DNA from: Deltaproteobacteria bacterium HGW-Deltaproteobacteria-8
GTDB lineage: Bacteria; Desulfobacterota; Desulfovibrionia; Desulfovibrionales; Desulfovibrionaceae
Direction: 5' to 3'
Assembly: GCA_002840405.1 (NCBI GenBank)
Contig: PHAR01000003.1
Span: 251,946 to 315,945 of the forward strand
Length of the DNA stretch: 64,000 nucleotides
The notes beneath the pieces are model-generated. The model was not told the DNA's origin. It did not search any database and saw nothing but the letters and a program-made list of their open reading frames with translations. The position numbers and the translations under genes were made by a program. Of the stretch, positions 24,790 through 33,717 are shown piece by piece; the first letter of the stretch is position 1, and each line of letters begins with the position of its first letter.

Positions 24790-26807
24790 GCACTGCGGAA
24801 GCGCCGGACCGGCCCCTGCGCATCGTGCACGTGAACACCCACGACGAGGAGGGCGGCGCGGCCAAGGTGGCGCGCCAGCTGTGCCAGCTCCAGAGGCGGG
24901 CGGGACACACGGCGCACCTGCTGGTGGGCCAGCGCAAAACCCGTTTTCGAGGCGTCCGGAGATTGGACCCGAGGCCGGAACACGAGCTGGAGTACTTCTG
25001 CCAGGAGGCGAATCTGCAGGACCTGGAGCTCCAGGGCAGTCACGACCTGGACTTGCATCCCCTGGTCGCTGCCGCGGATGTGCTCCACCTGCACAACATG
25101 CATGGCGGCTATCTGAACCCGGCCTCCGTGGCGGTTCTCAGCCGCAGCAAGCCCACAGTGTGGACCCTGCACGACTTGCAGGGCCTCACCGGATTCTGCC
25201 ACCATCCCCTGGACTGCGAGGGCTGGCTTTCGGACTGCGCGCGCTGTCTGCGCCAGTCCATGGACCGGCCTTGGCCTCTGCACCAGCCGGGCACGCTCAA
25301 GGCCGCCATGTTCGGCGCGGGCGCGGCCACCTGCCTCGGCGTAAAGCGCGCGGCCTACGGCGCAAGCGTGTTGGACATCGCCTGCCCCTCGCAATGGGTC
25401 GCCGACCGGGCCGGGGCGGGCATTCTGGGCGGCCAGCGGCTGCATGTGGTCCAAAACGCGGTGAACACCCGGGCCTTCAGCCCGCGCGACAAGGCCAAGG
25501 CCAGAGAGCGCCTGGGCCTGCCGCAGGACGCCTTCCTCGTGGGCGCGGTGGCCATCAGCGGCATCTTCGACAATCCCCTCAAGGGCGGGCACCTGGCCCA
25601 GCCCATGCTCGACCGCCTGCGCGAACTCGTGCCCGGCGCGCTGCTGGTAAACATCGGCGCGCGCAGCCGCAACGAGCGCGAGGGCGTCATCGGCCTGCCC
25701 TTTCAGCACACGGAGCGCGACATGGCCTGGGCCTATGCCGCGCTGGACGCGCTGGTGCATCTTTCCCTGGCCGAAACCTTCTGCTTGGTCGCGGCGGAGG
25801 CCCTCTCCTGCGGTCGGCCGGTGCTGGCCTTCGACATCGGCCCCCTGCCCGGCGTGGTGCGCCACGGCGTGGACGGCCTGCTGGCCCCGGCGGGAGACGC
25901 CCTGGCCCTGGCCGAGCTTGCGGCGCGGCTGGCCGTTGACCCGGCCCTGGCCCGGCGCATGGGCGAGGCCGGGCGCAAGGGCGCGCTGGAGCGTTTTGAC
26001 CTGGCCGTGCTGGACAGGGGATATATGGGGCTGTACCGCCGGGCCATGGCCGAACACCCTGCGCGTCTGGCGGCCACGCCGCCCCTGGACCCGGTTGCGT
26101 TGCCCGCCTTCTTGCGCACCCCGGCCCTGCTGGCCGGAATCGCACGCGCAGGCGGGCAGGCGGTTCCCGCTTCCAGCCCGAAGACCATCGCCGGGCTCGT
26201 GGAGCAGTATCTCGCGGAAGAAACCGACGACGCCAAACGCAGGCCCCTGGCCTTCGCCTGGGAGCGCGCCCTGGCCTATCCCCGGGTCTTTGTGCTGCGC
26301 TCGGAAAAGCGCTGGGCCGATGCCCTGCGGCTGCTGGAGGAACTGCTGGCCGATGCGCCGGAGGACCGGCGGCTGTTGCGCACCTACGGCGTGACCCTGG
26401 GGCTTTCCGGCCGAGTCGACCTCGCACTCAAGGCCTTTGCGCGGTGCATCGAGGCGGACCGCCTGCTGAACGACGTGCACCTGACCATTTCCGACATGTA
26501 CCGGTTCCTGGGCGATGCCGACAAGTCCTGGCAGGCCCTGGACGACATGGCCGTGCGCGATCCGGCCATCCGGGGGCTGGCGCTGCGGCGCGGCATCCTG
26601 CTGGAGCAGCGCGGAGACGCGCACGGGGCGGCCGCCATGTATCAGCGTGAATTCGACCTGCACGGCGACGCCAACGCCGGGCGCAAGGCCAAGGAACTCG
26701 GTGCCGGCGCCGCCTGTCCGGCGGGACAACCAGAACGCCCCGCCACCGCGCGGAGCGCCCGAACGAAAGCCCCGGCCAAGCGCGGGCGCGGCAAGAAGGG
26801 GAACTAA
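24786..26807 (+). CDS. Glycosyltransferase family 4 with C-terminal TPR-like region
   Basis: A 673-residue protein from GTG 24786, six bases after GGAGG. Residues 1-420 are a GT-B transferase: IVHVNTHDEEGGAAKVARQL at the N-terminus, LHLHNMHGGYL, VVQNAVNTRAFSP at the hinge, and HLSLAETFCLVAAEALSCG for donor binding. Residues about 480-650 form repeated helix pairs of TPR type (RWADALRLLEELLADAPED, LALKAFARCIEAD). The last 25 residues are a Lys/Arg/Ala-rich basic tail. GT plus TPR combinations can recognise protein acceptors, which would suit protein glycosylation; that is inference. It is followed after three bases by a family 2 glycosyltransferase. Confidence 0.85.
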   Translation: MSTAEAPDRPLRIVHVNTHDEEGGAAKVARQLCQLQRRAGHTAHLLVGQRKTRFRGVRRLDPRPEHELEYFCQEANLQDLELQGSHDLDLHPLVAAADVLHLHNMHGGYLNPASVAVLSRSKPTVWTLHDLQGLTGFCHHPLDCEGWLSDCARCLRQSMDRPWPLHQPGTLKAAMFGAGAATCLGVKRAAYGASVLDIACPSQWVADRAGAGILGGQRLHVVQNAVNTRAFSPRDKAKARERLGLPQDAFLVGAVAISGIFDNPLKGGHLAQPMLDRLRELVPGALLVNIGARSRNEREGVIGLPFQHTERDMAWAYAALDALVHLSLAETFCLVAAEALSCGRPVLAFDIGPLPGVVRHGVDGLLAPAGDALALAELAARLAVDPALARRMGEAGRKGALERFDLAVLDRGYMGLYRRAMAEHPARLAATPPLDPVALPAFLRTPALLAGIARAGGQAVPASSPKTIAGLVEQYLAEETDDAKRRPLAFAWERALAYPRVFVLRSEKRWADALRLLEELLADAPEDRRLLRTYGVTLGLSGRVDLALKAFARCIEADRLLNDVHLTISDMYRFLGDADKSWQALDDMAVRDPAIRGLALRRGILLEQRGDAHGAAAMYQREFDLHGDANAGRKAKELGAGAACPAGQPERPATARSARTKAPAKRGRGKKGN

Positions 26808-26810
26808 ACC

Positions 26811-27932
26811 ATGTCCATCCACGACCTCATCGCCAGGCGCGCCAAACCCGCGCCGGACCAGCAGCCCGTGGCCCTGCCCCAGGCTTTGCGCGACCCGCGC
26901 CTGGACCGCGCCCGGATGCTGAAGCCTCGCGTCAGCTTCATCGTCACCAGCTACAACTACGAGAAGTACATCGTGGAGTGCCTGCGCTCCGTGACGCGCC
27001 AGACCTATGGCAATTGGGAATGCATCGTGGTGGACGACGTGTCCACGGACGGCACGGTGGCCGCTGTGCGCGCCTTTGTGGACAGCCCCGAGGCCGGGGG
27101 GAAGTTCACGCTCACCCAGCGGGCCGAGAACGGCGGCCAGATGGAGGCCTTCCGCGACGGGCTTGCGCTGGCCACGGGCGCCTTCGTGTGCATGCTCGAC
27201 GCCGACGACGTGCTGCTGGAAGATTTCCTTGAGGCGCACATGAGCGCGCACCTTTCCGTGGCCACCGTGGCCTTCACCAGCTCCAACCAGTACCAGATCA
27301 ACGCCAAGGGCGAGATCATCGGCGGCCAGCACATGGACCACCAGTCCAAGGGCCACTACCGCCACGTGCAGAAGACCAGCTTCCAGAAGGGGCTGTGGAT
27401 CTGGGCCACGTCGAGCTCCATGGTCTTCCGCCGCAGCACGGTGGAGCTCATCATGCCGCGCGACGGCACCACGTTCCGCATCTGCGCGGACTACTATATC
27501 GCGCATTTCTGCCACCTCATCGGCGACTCGCTCCTGATCCCCACCATCCACGGCTGCTACCGCCGCCACGGGGGCAACAACTTCGGCACCAACCCGGTGC
27601 TGGGCAACATCAACAGCGTGGGCAACCTGGACAAGCACCCGCCCCACGACCTGTTCCGCTGGACCATGATCCGGCACGTGCTGGACAATTTCGACGTGTT
27701 CTACCCCATCTTCATGGGCAAGGGGCTGGTCAGGTTCCTGCTGCGGCTGGTGAAGCCGAGCGAGTTGCCGGGCCTTGTGGCGCAGTACCCCAGGGCCTTT
27801 CCGGAACCGCTCTGGCGTTACTTTTGGATGGTGGTGGAGCAATGGCGCATGAAGCGCTACACGCCCATGAGCGTGAAGTTCAAGATCCTGCCCGACCCGG
27901 AGTCGGGTCCGCGCGGCCACGTTTCAGAATAG
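26811..27932 (+). CDS. Glycosyltransferase family 2
   Basis: A 373-residue GT-A enzyme. After a 40-residue N-terminal extension comes VSFIVTSYNYEKYIVECL, then CIVVDDVSTDGT for nucleotide binding and FVCMLDADDVLLEDF with the metal-binding Asp motif. The later CYRRHGGNNFGTNP segment is characteristic of the acceptor side. No transmembrane helix is evident. It sits three bases after the GT4-TPR gene and ten before the FkbM methyltransferase, so the three probably act on the same acceptor. Confidence 0.9.
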   Translation: MSIHDLIARRAKPAPDQQPVALPQALRDPRLDRARMLKPRVSFIVTSYNYEKYIVECLRSVTRQTYGNWECIVVDDVSTDGTVAAVRAFVDSPEAGGKFTLTQRAENGGQMEAFRDGLALATGAFVCMLDADDVLLEDFLEAHMSAHLSVATVAFTSSNQYQINAKGEIIGGQHMDHQSKGHYRHVQKTSFQKGLWIWATSSSMVFRRSTVELIMPRDGTTFRICADYYIAHFCHLIGDSLLIPTIHGCYRRHGGNNFGTNPVLGNINSVGNLDKHPPHDLFRWTMIRHVLDNFDVFYPIFMGKGLVRFLLRLVKPSELPGLVAQYPRAFPEPLWRYFWMVVEQWRMKRYTPMSVKFKILPDPESGPRGHVSE

Positions 27933-27942
27933 GAGCGGCTTG

Positions 27943-29001
27943 ATGCTGGAGTCATTATTGGATGTGCGGCAGGGGGTGGCCTTTAACCCCTTTGCCGTGG
28001 ACCTGCCTGCGGAGATTGTGGTTTTCGGCACGGGCGAGCGCGGCAGGCGCTGCCGGGAACGCCTTGCCCGCCTGGGCGTGAGCGTGCGCTGCTTCGCCGA
28101 CAACGATCCAAAGCGTCAGGGCACGTTGCTGGATGGTATCCCCGTGCTGGCTCCGCAGGCTCTGGCCGGACAGGCCGCCGGGCTGCCCGTCATCGTGTGC
28201 AGTTGGGCGCAGGAGAGCATCGTGGGGCAGCTGCGCTGCCTGGGGGTGCGGGGCATCTATGCGGACGACGCCAGCGCATACCCGCCCCGCAGCCTGGTGG
28301 AAAACGCCGAGAAATTGCGCGCTGTGTATGACAGCCTGGCGGACGAAAAGTCACGTGAGCAGTACCGGGGCGCCCTGCAGGTGCGCTTCAGTGGCGTCGC
28401 GATGACCTACTACGCGGATTACCCCACCTATAGGCATCCCCTGGTCAAGGCCCGTCCCGGAGACTGCATCATCGACGGCGGCGCGGCCTCCGGCGACACC
28501 TTGGACCTCTTTCTCGAAGATTGTGGCGGGGATTGCGCCATGCACCTGTTCGAGCCCACGCCGCAGTCATTTCAGCAGTTGAGCGCGGGCATCGCCGCAA
28601 AGGGCCTGGCTCGGGCCTTTTCCGTTAACAAGGCTCTCTGGGACAAGAATGAGGAGCTTTGCTTTGAAGAGGATGCCCCCACCGGCCACAGCAATCACGT
28701 CAGCGCCACGGGCGGTGTGCGCGTGGAGGCCGTGACCCTGGACAGTTACGTGGAGGCTGAGGGCATCGCGCGCGTGGACCTCATCAAGCTGGACATCGAG
28801 GGCGCGGAGTTGGCGGCGCTCACGGGCGCTGCCGGGGTCATCCGGCGCGACAAGCCCCGCCTGCAGATTTGCCTGTACCACAAGGACCCGGACCTGTGGG
28901 AGATTCCACAATACATCAAGAGCCTTGTGCCGGAATATCGGATGTTCGTGGGGCATCATTCCTGCTGTTTGTTGGACACGGTTCTATACTGCGTGCTGTA
29001 G
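27943..29001 (+). CDS. FkbM-family methyltransferase
   Basis: A 352-residue protein from ATG 27943 (AGGAG seven bases upstream; an in-frame TTG at 27940 is less likely). The N-terminal 110 residues form a Rossmann-like domain (IVVFGTGERGRRCRERL) seen in sugar-modifying proteins. The C-terminal half is an FkbM-type methyltransferase: CIIDGGAASGDTLDLF as motif I and VDLIKLDIEGAELAAL as the family signature. FkbM enzymes in glycan clusters O-methylate sugars. Confidence 0.88.
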   Translation: MLESLLDVRQGVAFNPFAVDLPAEIVVFGTGERGRRCRERLARLGVSVRCFADNDPKRQGTLLDGIPVLAPQALAGQAAGLPVIVCSWAQESIVGQLRCLGVRGIYADDASAYPPRSLVENAEKLRAVYDSLADEKSREQYRGALQVRFSGVAMTYYADYPTYRHPLVKARPGDCIIDGGAASGDTLDLFLEDCGGDCAMHLFEPTPQSFQQLSAGIAAKGLARAFSVNKALWDKNEELCFEEDAPTGHSNHVSATGGVRVEAVTLDSYVEAEGIARVDLIKLDIEGAELAALTGAAGVIRRDKPRLQICLYHKDPDLWEIPQYIKSLVPEYRMFVGHHSCCLLDTVLYCVL

Positions 29002-29015
29002 CCAGAGAGAACGTG

Positions 29016-30824
29016 ATGTCGCATCAAGTGCTTTTTGCCGTCCTGCGCGAGCTGGGGGTGCTTTTCGAGGCCCCCGGTGCGAGCAGGATTCATGACCTGA
29101 CGCCGGACGAGCCCCCGGCCCAGGGGCTGGATCACGCCTTCTACGCGCACACCCCGTTGTGGGAGTACGAGCACCCGTACTACGCCTATCCCTATGCCCA
29201 GCCGGGCCTGCCCAAGGTCTTCGAGACCCTGCCGCAGGACACCGACGTGGCGGGCGTGCTGGCCAAGACCCGGCTCGTGGTCTTCCTGGGCGCGGCCGAC
29301 ACCCCGGTCTTCCGCCGCTGCCTGGAGCAGCCCGGCACCTTCCTGCTCGTCCTGGAGCCCGACGCACGGCGCCTGGCCTGGTTCGCCGCCAGGGTCCCGG
29401 CGTCCCGGCTGGCCAATCGCGTGCTGGTGCTGCTGGGCGACCCGGACATGTTTGTGCCGCCGGTGTCGCAGATCCTGCCGCCAGCCCTTTTCAGCCTTGG
29501 CGCCCCGGTGATCTACAGCCTGCCGGAATTGGCGGGCACGGCCCAGGCCGCCCGGCTGGCGGAGCTCATCGAGATCATGTTCTACCGGCACCGCGTCTAT
29601 CTCTTAAGCGGGCAGGCCAACGCCAGCAGCCTGCCCATGCGCGACCTGACGCGCGGGCTGTTCTTCGACCAGCAGCAGCACGTGTATGACAACACCGCCG
29701 AGTACCTGCGCTGGCCGGACATCCGGCCCCTGCGCAAGGCCTTCCAGGGCGAGACCGCAGTGCTGGTGGCCGCCGGGCCGGACCTGCCGGAGCGCATGGA
29801 CTACCTGCGCTCGGTGCGCGAGCGGGCCGTGGTCATCGCCGTGAACAACGCGTTCAAGCCCATGCTGGCGGCCGGGGTGCGGCCGCACTTCGTGGTGGCC
29901 AACGACACCTCGGTGCACACAGGGCGCTCCTGGGAGGGGCTGGGGCATCTGCCCGATGTCTCCCTGGTGGCCCACTGCATGGCTGACCTGGGCGGAGAGG
30001 TGTTCGGGCGGAAGTATATTTTCGGCACGCATCTGCCGGAGCTTTACGGAAAACGCCCGGATCTGCGGCTGCATGGCTCGGTGGCCACCACGGCCTTTTC
30101 CCTGGCCCGCTACATGGGCTGCGTGCGCTGCGTGCTCGTGGGCGTGCAGCTCTGCTCGCCGGACCCGTGGCAGCTCAGCTACTCGCGCGGGAGCATCCAC
30201 GAGCCCGGGGCCGGGGGCGAGGCCGTGCCCGCTCGTCCGCTGACCAACGCCTGGCCCCAGCTGGTGCCGGTGGCCGACCTGGCCGGGCGCACGTGCTACA
30301 CCACGCTTAATTTCCTGGACGCGGCCTACTGGCTGCGCGAAGAGATCCGCACCTCGGGCATCCCCTGCGCCAACGTCACCCAGGAGAGCCTCATCAGCGG
30401 GCCTGGGGTCACGTTCCTCCCCGACTGCCCGGTTGAGGGCACCGGGCGGCTGGAGCGCAGGCTGGGCCGCGTGGCCGCAGTGCGGGCGCCCGGGATAGCC
30501 CGGGAGCCGGTGCTGGCGCACCTGCGGCGCGACCATGGGATCTGGACGTCCCTGGCCGCCGGGGTGGAGGGCATCCTGGCCAAGCAGGGGGCGGAGTTTC
30601 TGGCCGCAGCCAGTCAGGCCCTGGAGCAGTTCGACCAGGGCGGGGTGACCTATCTGGTGCAGCGCTTCGAGGGGTTCGACAACCAGCGCTTCCACGCGGC
30701 CGTGCTTGAGCCCGGTCCGGAGGAGCAGAAGGCCTGGGGCCTGCGGTATTATCTGGAGCACGTGGGCCGCATGGCCCGGCATTTCGCAGCGGTGCTGACC
30801 ACGCAGTTGGCGCGCCTGGGCTGA
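29016..30824 (+). CDS. DUF115 motility-associated factor (Maf-type) glycosyltransferase-like protein
   Basis: A 602-residue protein from ATG 29016 (GTG 29013 also possible). The central part carries DUF115/MptE-like blocks: ETAVLVAAGPDLPERMDYL, AVVIAVNNAFKPMLAAGVRP, FVVANDTS and GSVATTAFSLARYMGC. Maf proteins in Campylobacter, Helicobacter, Aeromonas and Clostridium are needed to put nonulosonic acids on flagellin, so this gene is the best hint that the island upstream serves flagellin glycosylation. No flagellin gene is in the window. It is the last plus-strand gene before a convergent kinase, only 34 bases away. Confidence 0.85.
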   Translation: MSHQVLFAVLRELGVLFEAPGASRIHDLTPDEPPAQGLDHAFYAHTPLWEYEHPYYAYPYAQPGLPKVFETLPQDTDVAGVLAKTRLVVFLGAADTPVFRRCLEQPGTFLLVLEPDARRLAWFAARVPASRLANRVLVLLGDPDMFVPPVSQILPPALFSLGAPVIYSLPELAGTAQAARLAELIEIMFYRHRVYLLSGQANASSLPMRDLTRGLFFDQQQHVYDNTAEYLRWPDIRPLRKAFQGETAVLVAAGPDLPERMDYLRSVRERAVVIAVNNAFKPMLAAGVRPHFVVANDTSVHTGRSWEGLGHLPDVSLVAHCMADLGGEVFGRKYIFGTHLPELYGKRPDLRLHGSVATTAFSLARYMGCVRCVLVGVQLCSPDPWQLSYSRGSIHEPGAGGEAVPARPLTNAWPQLVPVADLAGRTCYTTLNFLDAAYWLREEIRTSGIPCANVTQESLISGPGVTFLPDCPVEGTGRLERRLGRVAAVRAPGIAREPVLAHLRRDHGIWTSLAAGVEGILAKQGAEFLAAASQALEQFDQGGVTYLVQRFEGFDNQRFHAAVLEPGPEEQKAWGLRYYLEHVGRMARHFAAVLTTQLARLG

Positions 30825-30860
30825 GGCCCGGCGGCCGCCGAAATTTCTTTGCCGGCCCTC
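30823..30860. terminator. Possible bidirectional hairpin between convergent genes
   Basis: GAGGCCCGGC at 30823-30832 can pair with GCCGGCCCTC at 30851-30860, nine of ten positions, around an 18-base loop that contains AAATTTCTTT. The two convergent genes end within it. The T run lies in the loop rather than after the stem, so this is a weak call. Confidence 0.3.
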
Positions 30861-33006
30861 AGGCCAGCGGCAATTCCACCACGAACATCGAGCCCTTGGG
30901 TTTGGCCTCCTCCACGCGCACCGCGCCCTTGTGGTCGGTGACGATGGAGCGCACGATGGTGAGTCCCAGGCCCGTGCCGGACTTCTTGCGCGAGTAGTAG
31001 GGCTCGAACATGCGCGCGCGCTCCTCCTGGGCCAGGTACTCGGCGCGCACGTCCACGGCCCCGTCCTCGTGGCCCTCCAGGGCCTCGGCCGCGTTGGTCA
31101 GCAGGTTCATGAAGACCTTGCGCAGGCCTTCGGCGTCGAAGGGAAACTCCGGCAAGGCAGGGTCTGCGGCCAGGGTCCAGGCGATGTCGCGGTGGGCCGT
31201 GGCAAAGGTGCCCACAACCTCCTCCAGCAGGGGGCCGAGGTCGCCCTGGCGCATCTCCGGCTCGGGCAGCTTGGCGTAGTTCGAGAACTCGGCCACCAGC
31301 TGCTGCAGGCGCTCCACCTCGCGCACGATGAGCTGGCCGCACTCGGCAAAGGACGGATCCTGGTTCGCCGGGCCGAACTTGCGCAGCAGGCGTTGGGCCG
31401 AGAGCTTGATGGGCGTGAGCGGGTTCTTGATCTCATGGGCGATCCGCTGGGCCACCTCGCGCCAGGCGGCCAGGCGCTGCATCTTCTCCAGCTCCGTGAT
31501 GTCCTCGAACACGGCCACCAGGCCCGTGCCGTCGCTCTGGCCCGTCTGGCCGGACTGGCCCGACGACAGGCCCACCACGTTGACCAGGAAGCGGGCGCCG
31601 CGTCCTTGCAGGGGCAGGTCGATCTGCCGGGTCCACTGGGCCGAGGGGTTCCTGGCGATCTGGACCAGGGCCTCCTTCAAGAGTTCTGAAAATTCGCCCT
31701 GCACCAGGTGCTGGGCCTTGAGTCCCAGGATCTGCTCGGCGCGGATGCCGAGCATGGCCTCGGCGGCCTTGTTCACGGTGCCGATGCGCCCCTGGGCGTC
31801 GGAGCGGCCCCGGCGCTCCAGCTCCTCGTACTGCTGGCCCATGCGCTCGTTGGCGTTCATGAGCCGCGTCTGCCCGGCCTCCAGGTCCTCGGCCATGCGG
31901 TTGAAGGAGCGCACCAGGGAGCCCAACTCGTCGTCGCCCGCGTCCTCCAGGCGCACGGAGAGGTCGCCCTTGGCGATGCGCTCGGTGCCCAGCGCCATGG
32001 CCTGCACCGGTGCGCTGATCTCCTTGGCCAGGCGGAAGCCGAACCAGGAGGCCCCGAGTACGATCAAGAGGCTCATGACGCCGAGGGTCAGGTACAGGTT
32101 CATCTTCCAGGGATATTTGAGCTTGCGGAGCTTCTTGTACTCGTCCAGGCCGCGCACCACCTGGTCGAGCTTGTACATCAGCCCGCTGCCGATGCTCTCG
32201 CCCACCACCAGGAAGCCGGTCTTGCCCTCGTCCACGGGCAGGATGCCGACGATGAGGTCGTTGCCCGCGCTACTGAGCACCACCGACACGTAGTGCGGGT
32301 TTTTCCGCAGGCTATCCATGTCGATCTTGCCCCTGGCCTCGCCCCAGACGCGGTCGAAGACCTGCGGGGGGTGCTTGTTCTGGTCGCGGCCCTCGGGCGT
32401 GATGACCCCGATGACGGCCAGGCCATATTCGCGCTGGGAGTCCGCCAGGTGGGCGTCCATGCTCTTGCCGCCCCAGGTCAGGTGGTTGTCCGCGATTTGG
32501 GACAGGACCTCGCGGCCGCGCTGCTCCACCCGGGCCTGGGCGGACTGGTAGAAGGCCCGGCCGATCTCCAGGGACTGCTCCATGGAGTCCTCCACCTGGG
32601 TCTTGAACCAGTAGTCCACGCTGGTCTGCACGAACTTGGCCGAGACGTAGAACATGAGCGCCACGGGCACCAGGGACAGGAAGATGAAGGCCAGCACCAG
32701 GCGCGAGCGCAGGCGCGAGCCGAGCACGTTGCGGCGGCGCTCCAGCACGAGCTTGACCCCGTTTCTGGCGACCACGAAGAGCACCACCAGAAGCAGGATG
32801 AAGTTCAGGTTGAACAGACCGAGGAAGAGGTAGGAGTTGACGCCCAAAAGCTTGAGCTCAACCCAGGTCAAGACCACGATGAGCAGCACGCCGATGAGCG
32901 CGATGATCACCTCGCGCTTGCGCCGGGCGTGCTCTTTCGCGTCGGGCGCCATGAGCCGGATGGGTGCTGCGGAGTCGGGTGCGGGGTCCTGGTCCATGCT
33001 GCTCAT
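30859..33006 (-). CDS. NtrY-like sensor histidine kinase lacking the G1 ATP-binding box
   Basis: A 715-residue membrane kinase. Two hydrophobic hairpins lie near the N-terminus (residues about 33-85 and 103-125), then a periplasmic sensing region, a third membrane segment (about 310-330), HAMP, PAS, and the His phosphorylation site in AHEIKNPLTPIKLS. The N box is MNLLTNAAEAL, and the protein ends with MFEPYYSRKKSGTGLGLTIV. The usual Asp-x-Gly-x-Gly box between them is absent: only about 29 residues separate the N-box Asn from FEPYY. That implies an internal in-frame deletion and probable loss of ATP binding. No response regulator follows. A DUF4390 gene lies just upstream. Confidence 0.88.
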   Translation of the reverse strand: MSSMDQDPAPDSAAPIRLMAPDAKEHARRKREVIIALIGVLLIVVLTWVELKLLGVNSYLFLGLFNLNFILLLVVLFVVARNGVKLVLERRRNVLGSRLRSRLVLAFIFLSLVPVALMFYVSAKFVQTSVDYWFKTQVEDSMEQSLEIGRAFYQSAQARVEQRGREVLSQIADNHLTWGGKSMDAHLADSQREYGLAVIGVITPEGRDQNKHPPQVFDRVWGEARGKIDMDSLRKNPHYVSVVLSSAGNDLIVGILPVDEGKTGFLVVGESIGSGLMYKLDQVVRGLDEYKKLRKLKYPWKMNLYLTLGVMSLLIVLGASWFGFRLAKEISAPVQAMALGTERIAKGDLSVRLEDAGDDELGSLVRSFNRMAEDLEAGQTRLMNANERMGQQYEELERRGRSDAQGRIGTVNKAAEAMLGIRAEQILGLKAQHLVQGEFSELLKEALVQIARNPSAQWTRQIDLPLQGRGARFLVNVVGLSSGQSGQTGQSDGTGLVAVFEDITELEKMQRLAAWREVAQRIAHEIKNPLTPIKLSAQRLLRKFGPANQDPSFAECGQLIVREVERLQQLVAEFSNYAKLPEPEMRQGDLGPLLEEVVGTFATAHRDIAWTLAADPALPEFPFDAEGLRKVFMNLLTNAAEALEGHEDGAVDVRAEYLAQEERARMFEPYYSRKKSGTGLGLTIVRSIVTDHKGAVRVEEAKPKGSMFVVELPLA

Positions 33007-33021
33007 CCGCCCGGTCCGGCT

Positions 33022-33594
33022 CTAGTAGGTGAAGTGCAGCTGGTAGGTGGCCGACGGCGCCACGTCCCAGGCCCAGAAGAACAGGGTGCGCTTGAACCAG
33101 TTGGGGATGTCCGTCTGCTGCAGGCGGATGTCCAGGGCCAGGGAGTAGTCCTTGTTGCGCTCCAGCATGCGCCAGGGACCCATGTCGAGCGTCAACTCGC
33201 CCCAGCCCGCGCGCAGCAGTTCATTGAGCCCGGCGTTCTTGAGCGGGGCCTCGCGGCCGGGCAGAAACAAGGCGTATTCCTTGGTCAGGGAATCGTACTT
33301 GAGGCGGCTGGTCATCTCGGCCTTGGAGAGCTGCGGGCTGCCGAACAGGCCGCTCTTCTTGCTGAGCTCGGCCTTGCAGGTGAGGGCCAGGGTGACGCCG
33401 TTGTGGAGGCTCTCGGTGAGCTCGGCCACGCCGTCCACGGACACGCCGAAGCGGGCCATGAGGCTGCCGGCCTGGTTGTCCACCACGAGGTTGGAGAGCA
33501 CCAGGGTCTGCGCGTGGGCTGCAGAGGCCCAGAGGACCAGCGCCAGGGCGAAAGCCGTTGCTGCGGCCAGGGTCGGGCGGCGGGTGCGGTGCAT
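33022..33594 (-). CDS. DUF4390 periplasmic protein
   Basis: A 190-residue protein with an N-terminal signal: basic residues, then AAATAFALALVLWASAAHA, with likely cleavage after the final Ala. The mature part is beta-rich with repeated Leu and Lys patterns and ends with WDVAPSATYQLHFTY. DUF4390 genes commonly precede NtrY-type kinases in deltaproteobacteria, as here (15 bases apart), suggesting a periplasmic partner or sensor accessory. Function is unproven. Confidence 0.75.
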   Translation of the reverse strand: MHRTRRPTLAAATAFALALVLWASAAHAQTLVLSNLVVDNQAGSLMARFGVSVDGVAELTESLHNGVTLALTCKAELSKKSGLFGSPQLSKAEMTSRLKYDSLTKEYALFLPGREAPLKNAGLNELLRAGWGELTLDMGPWRMLERNKDYSLALDIRLQQTDIPNWFKRTLFFWAWDVAPSATYQLHFTY

Positions 33595-33717
33595 GGGCGG
33601 TGGTGTCCAGGGTCAAATGTTGGCGCATGGGCGGAGGCAACTGCGCCCGCGCACCGTATTCTATAGCATCCGGTGCGGCGATGCGCAAGGCCGGACGCGG
33701 CTCCCGGGCTCGGGCCC

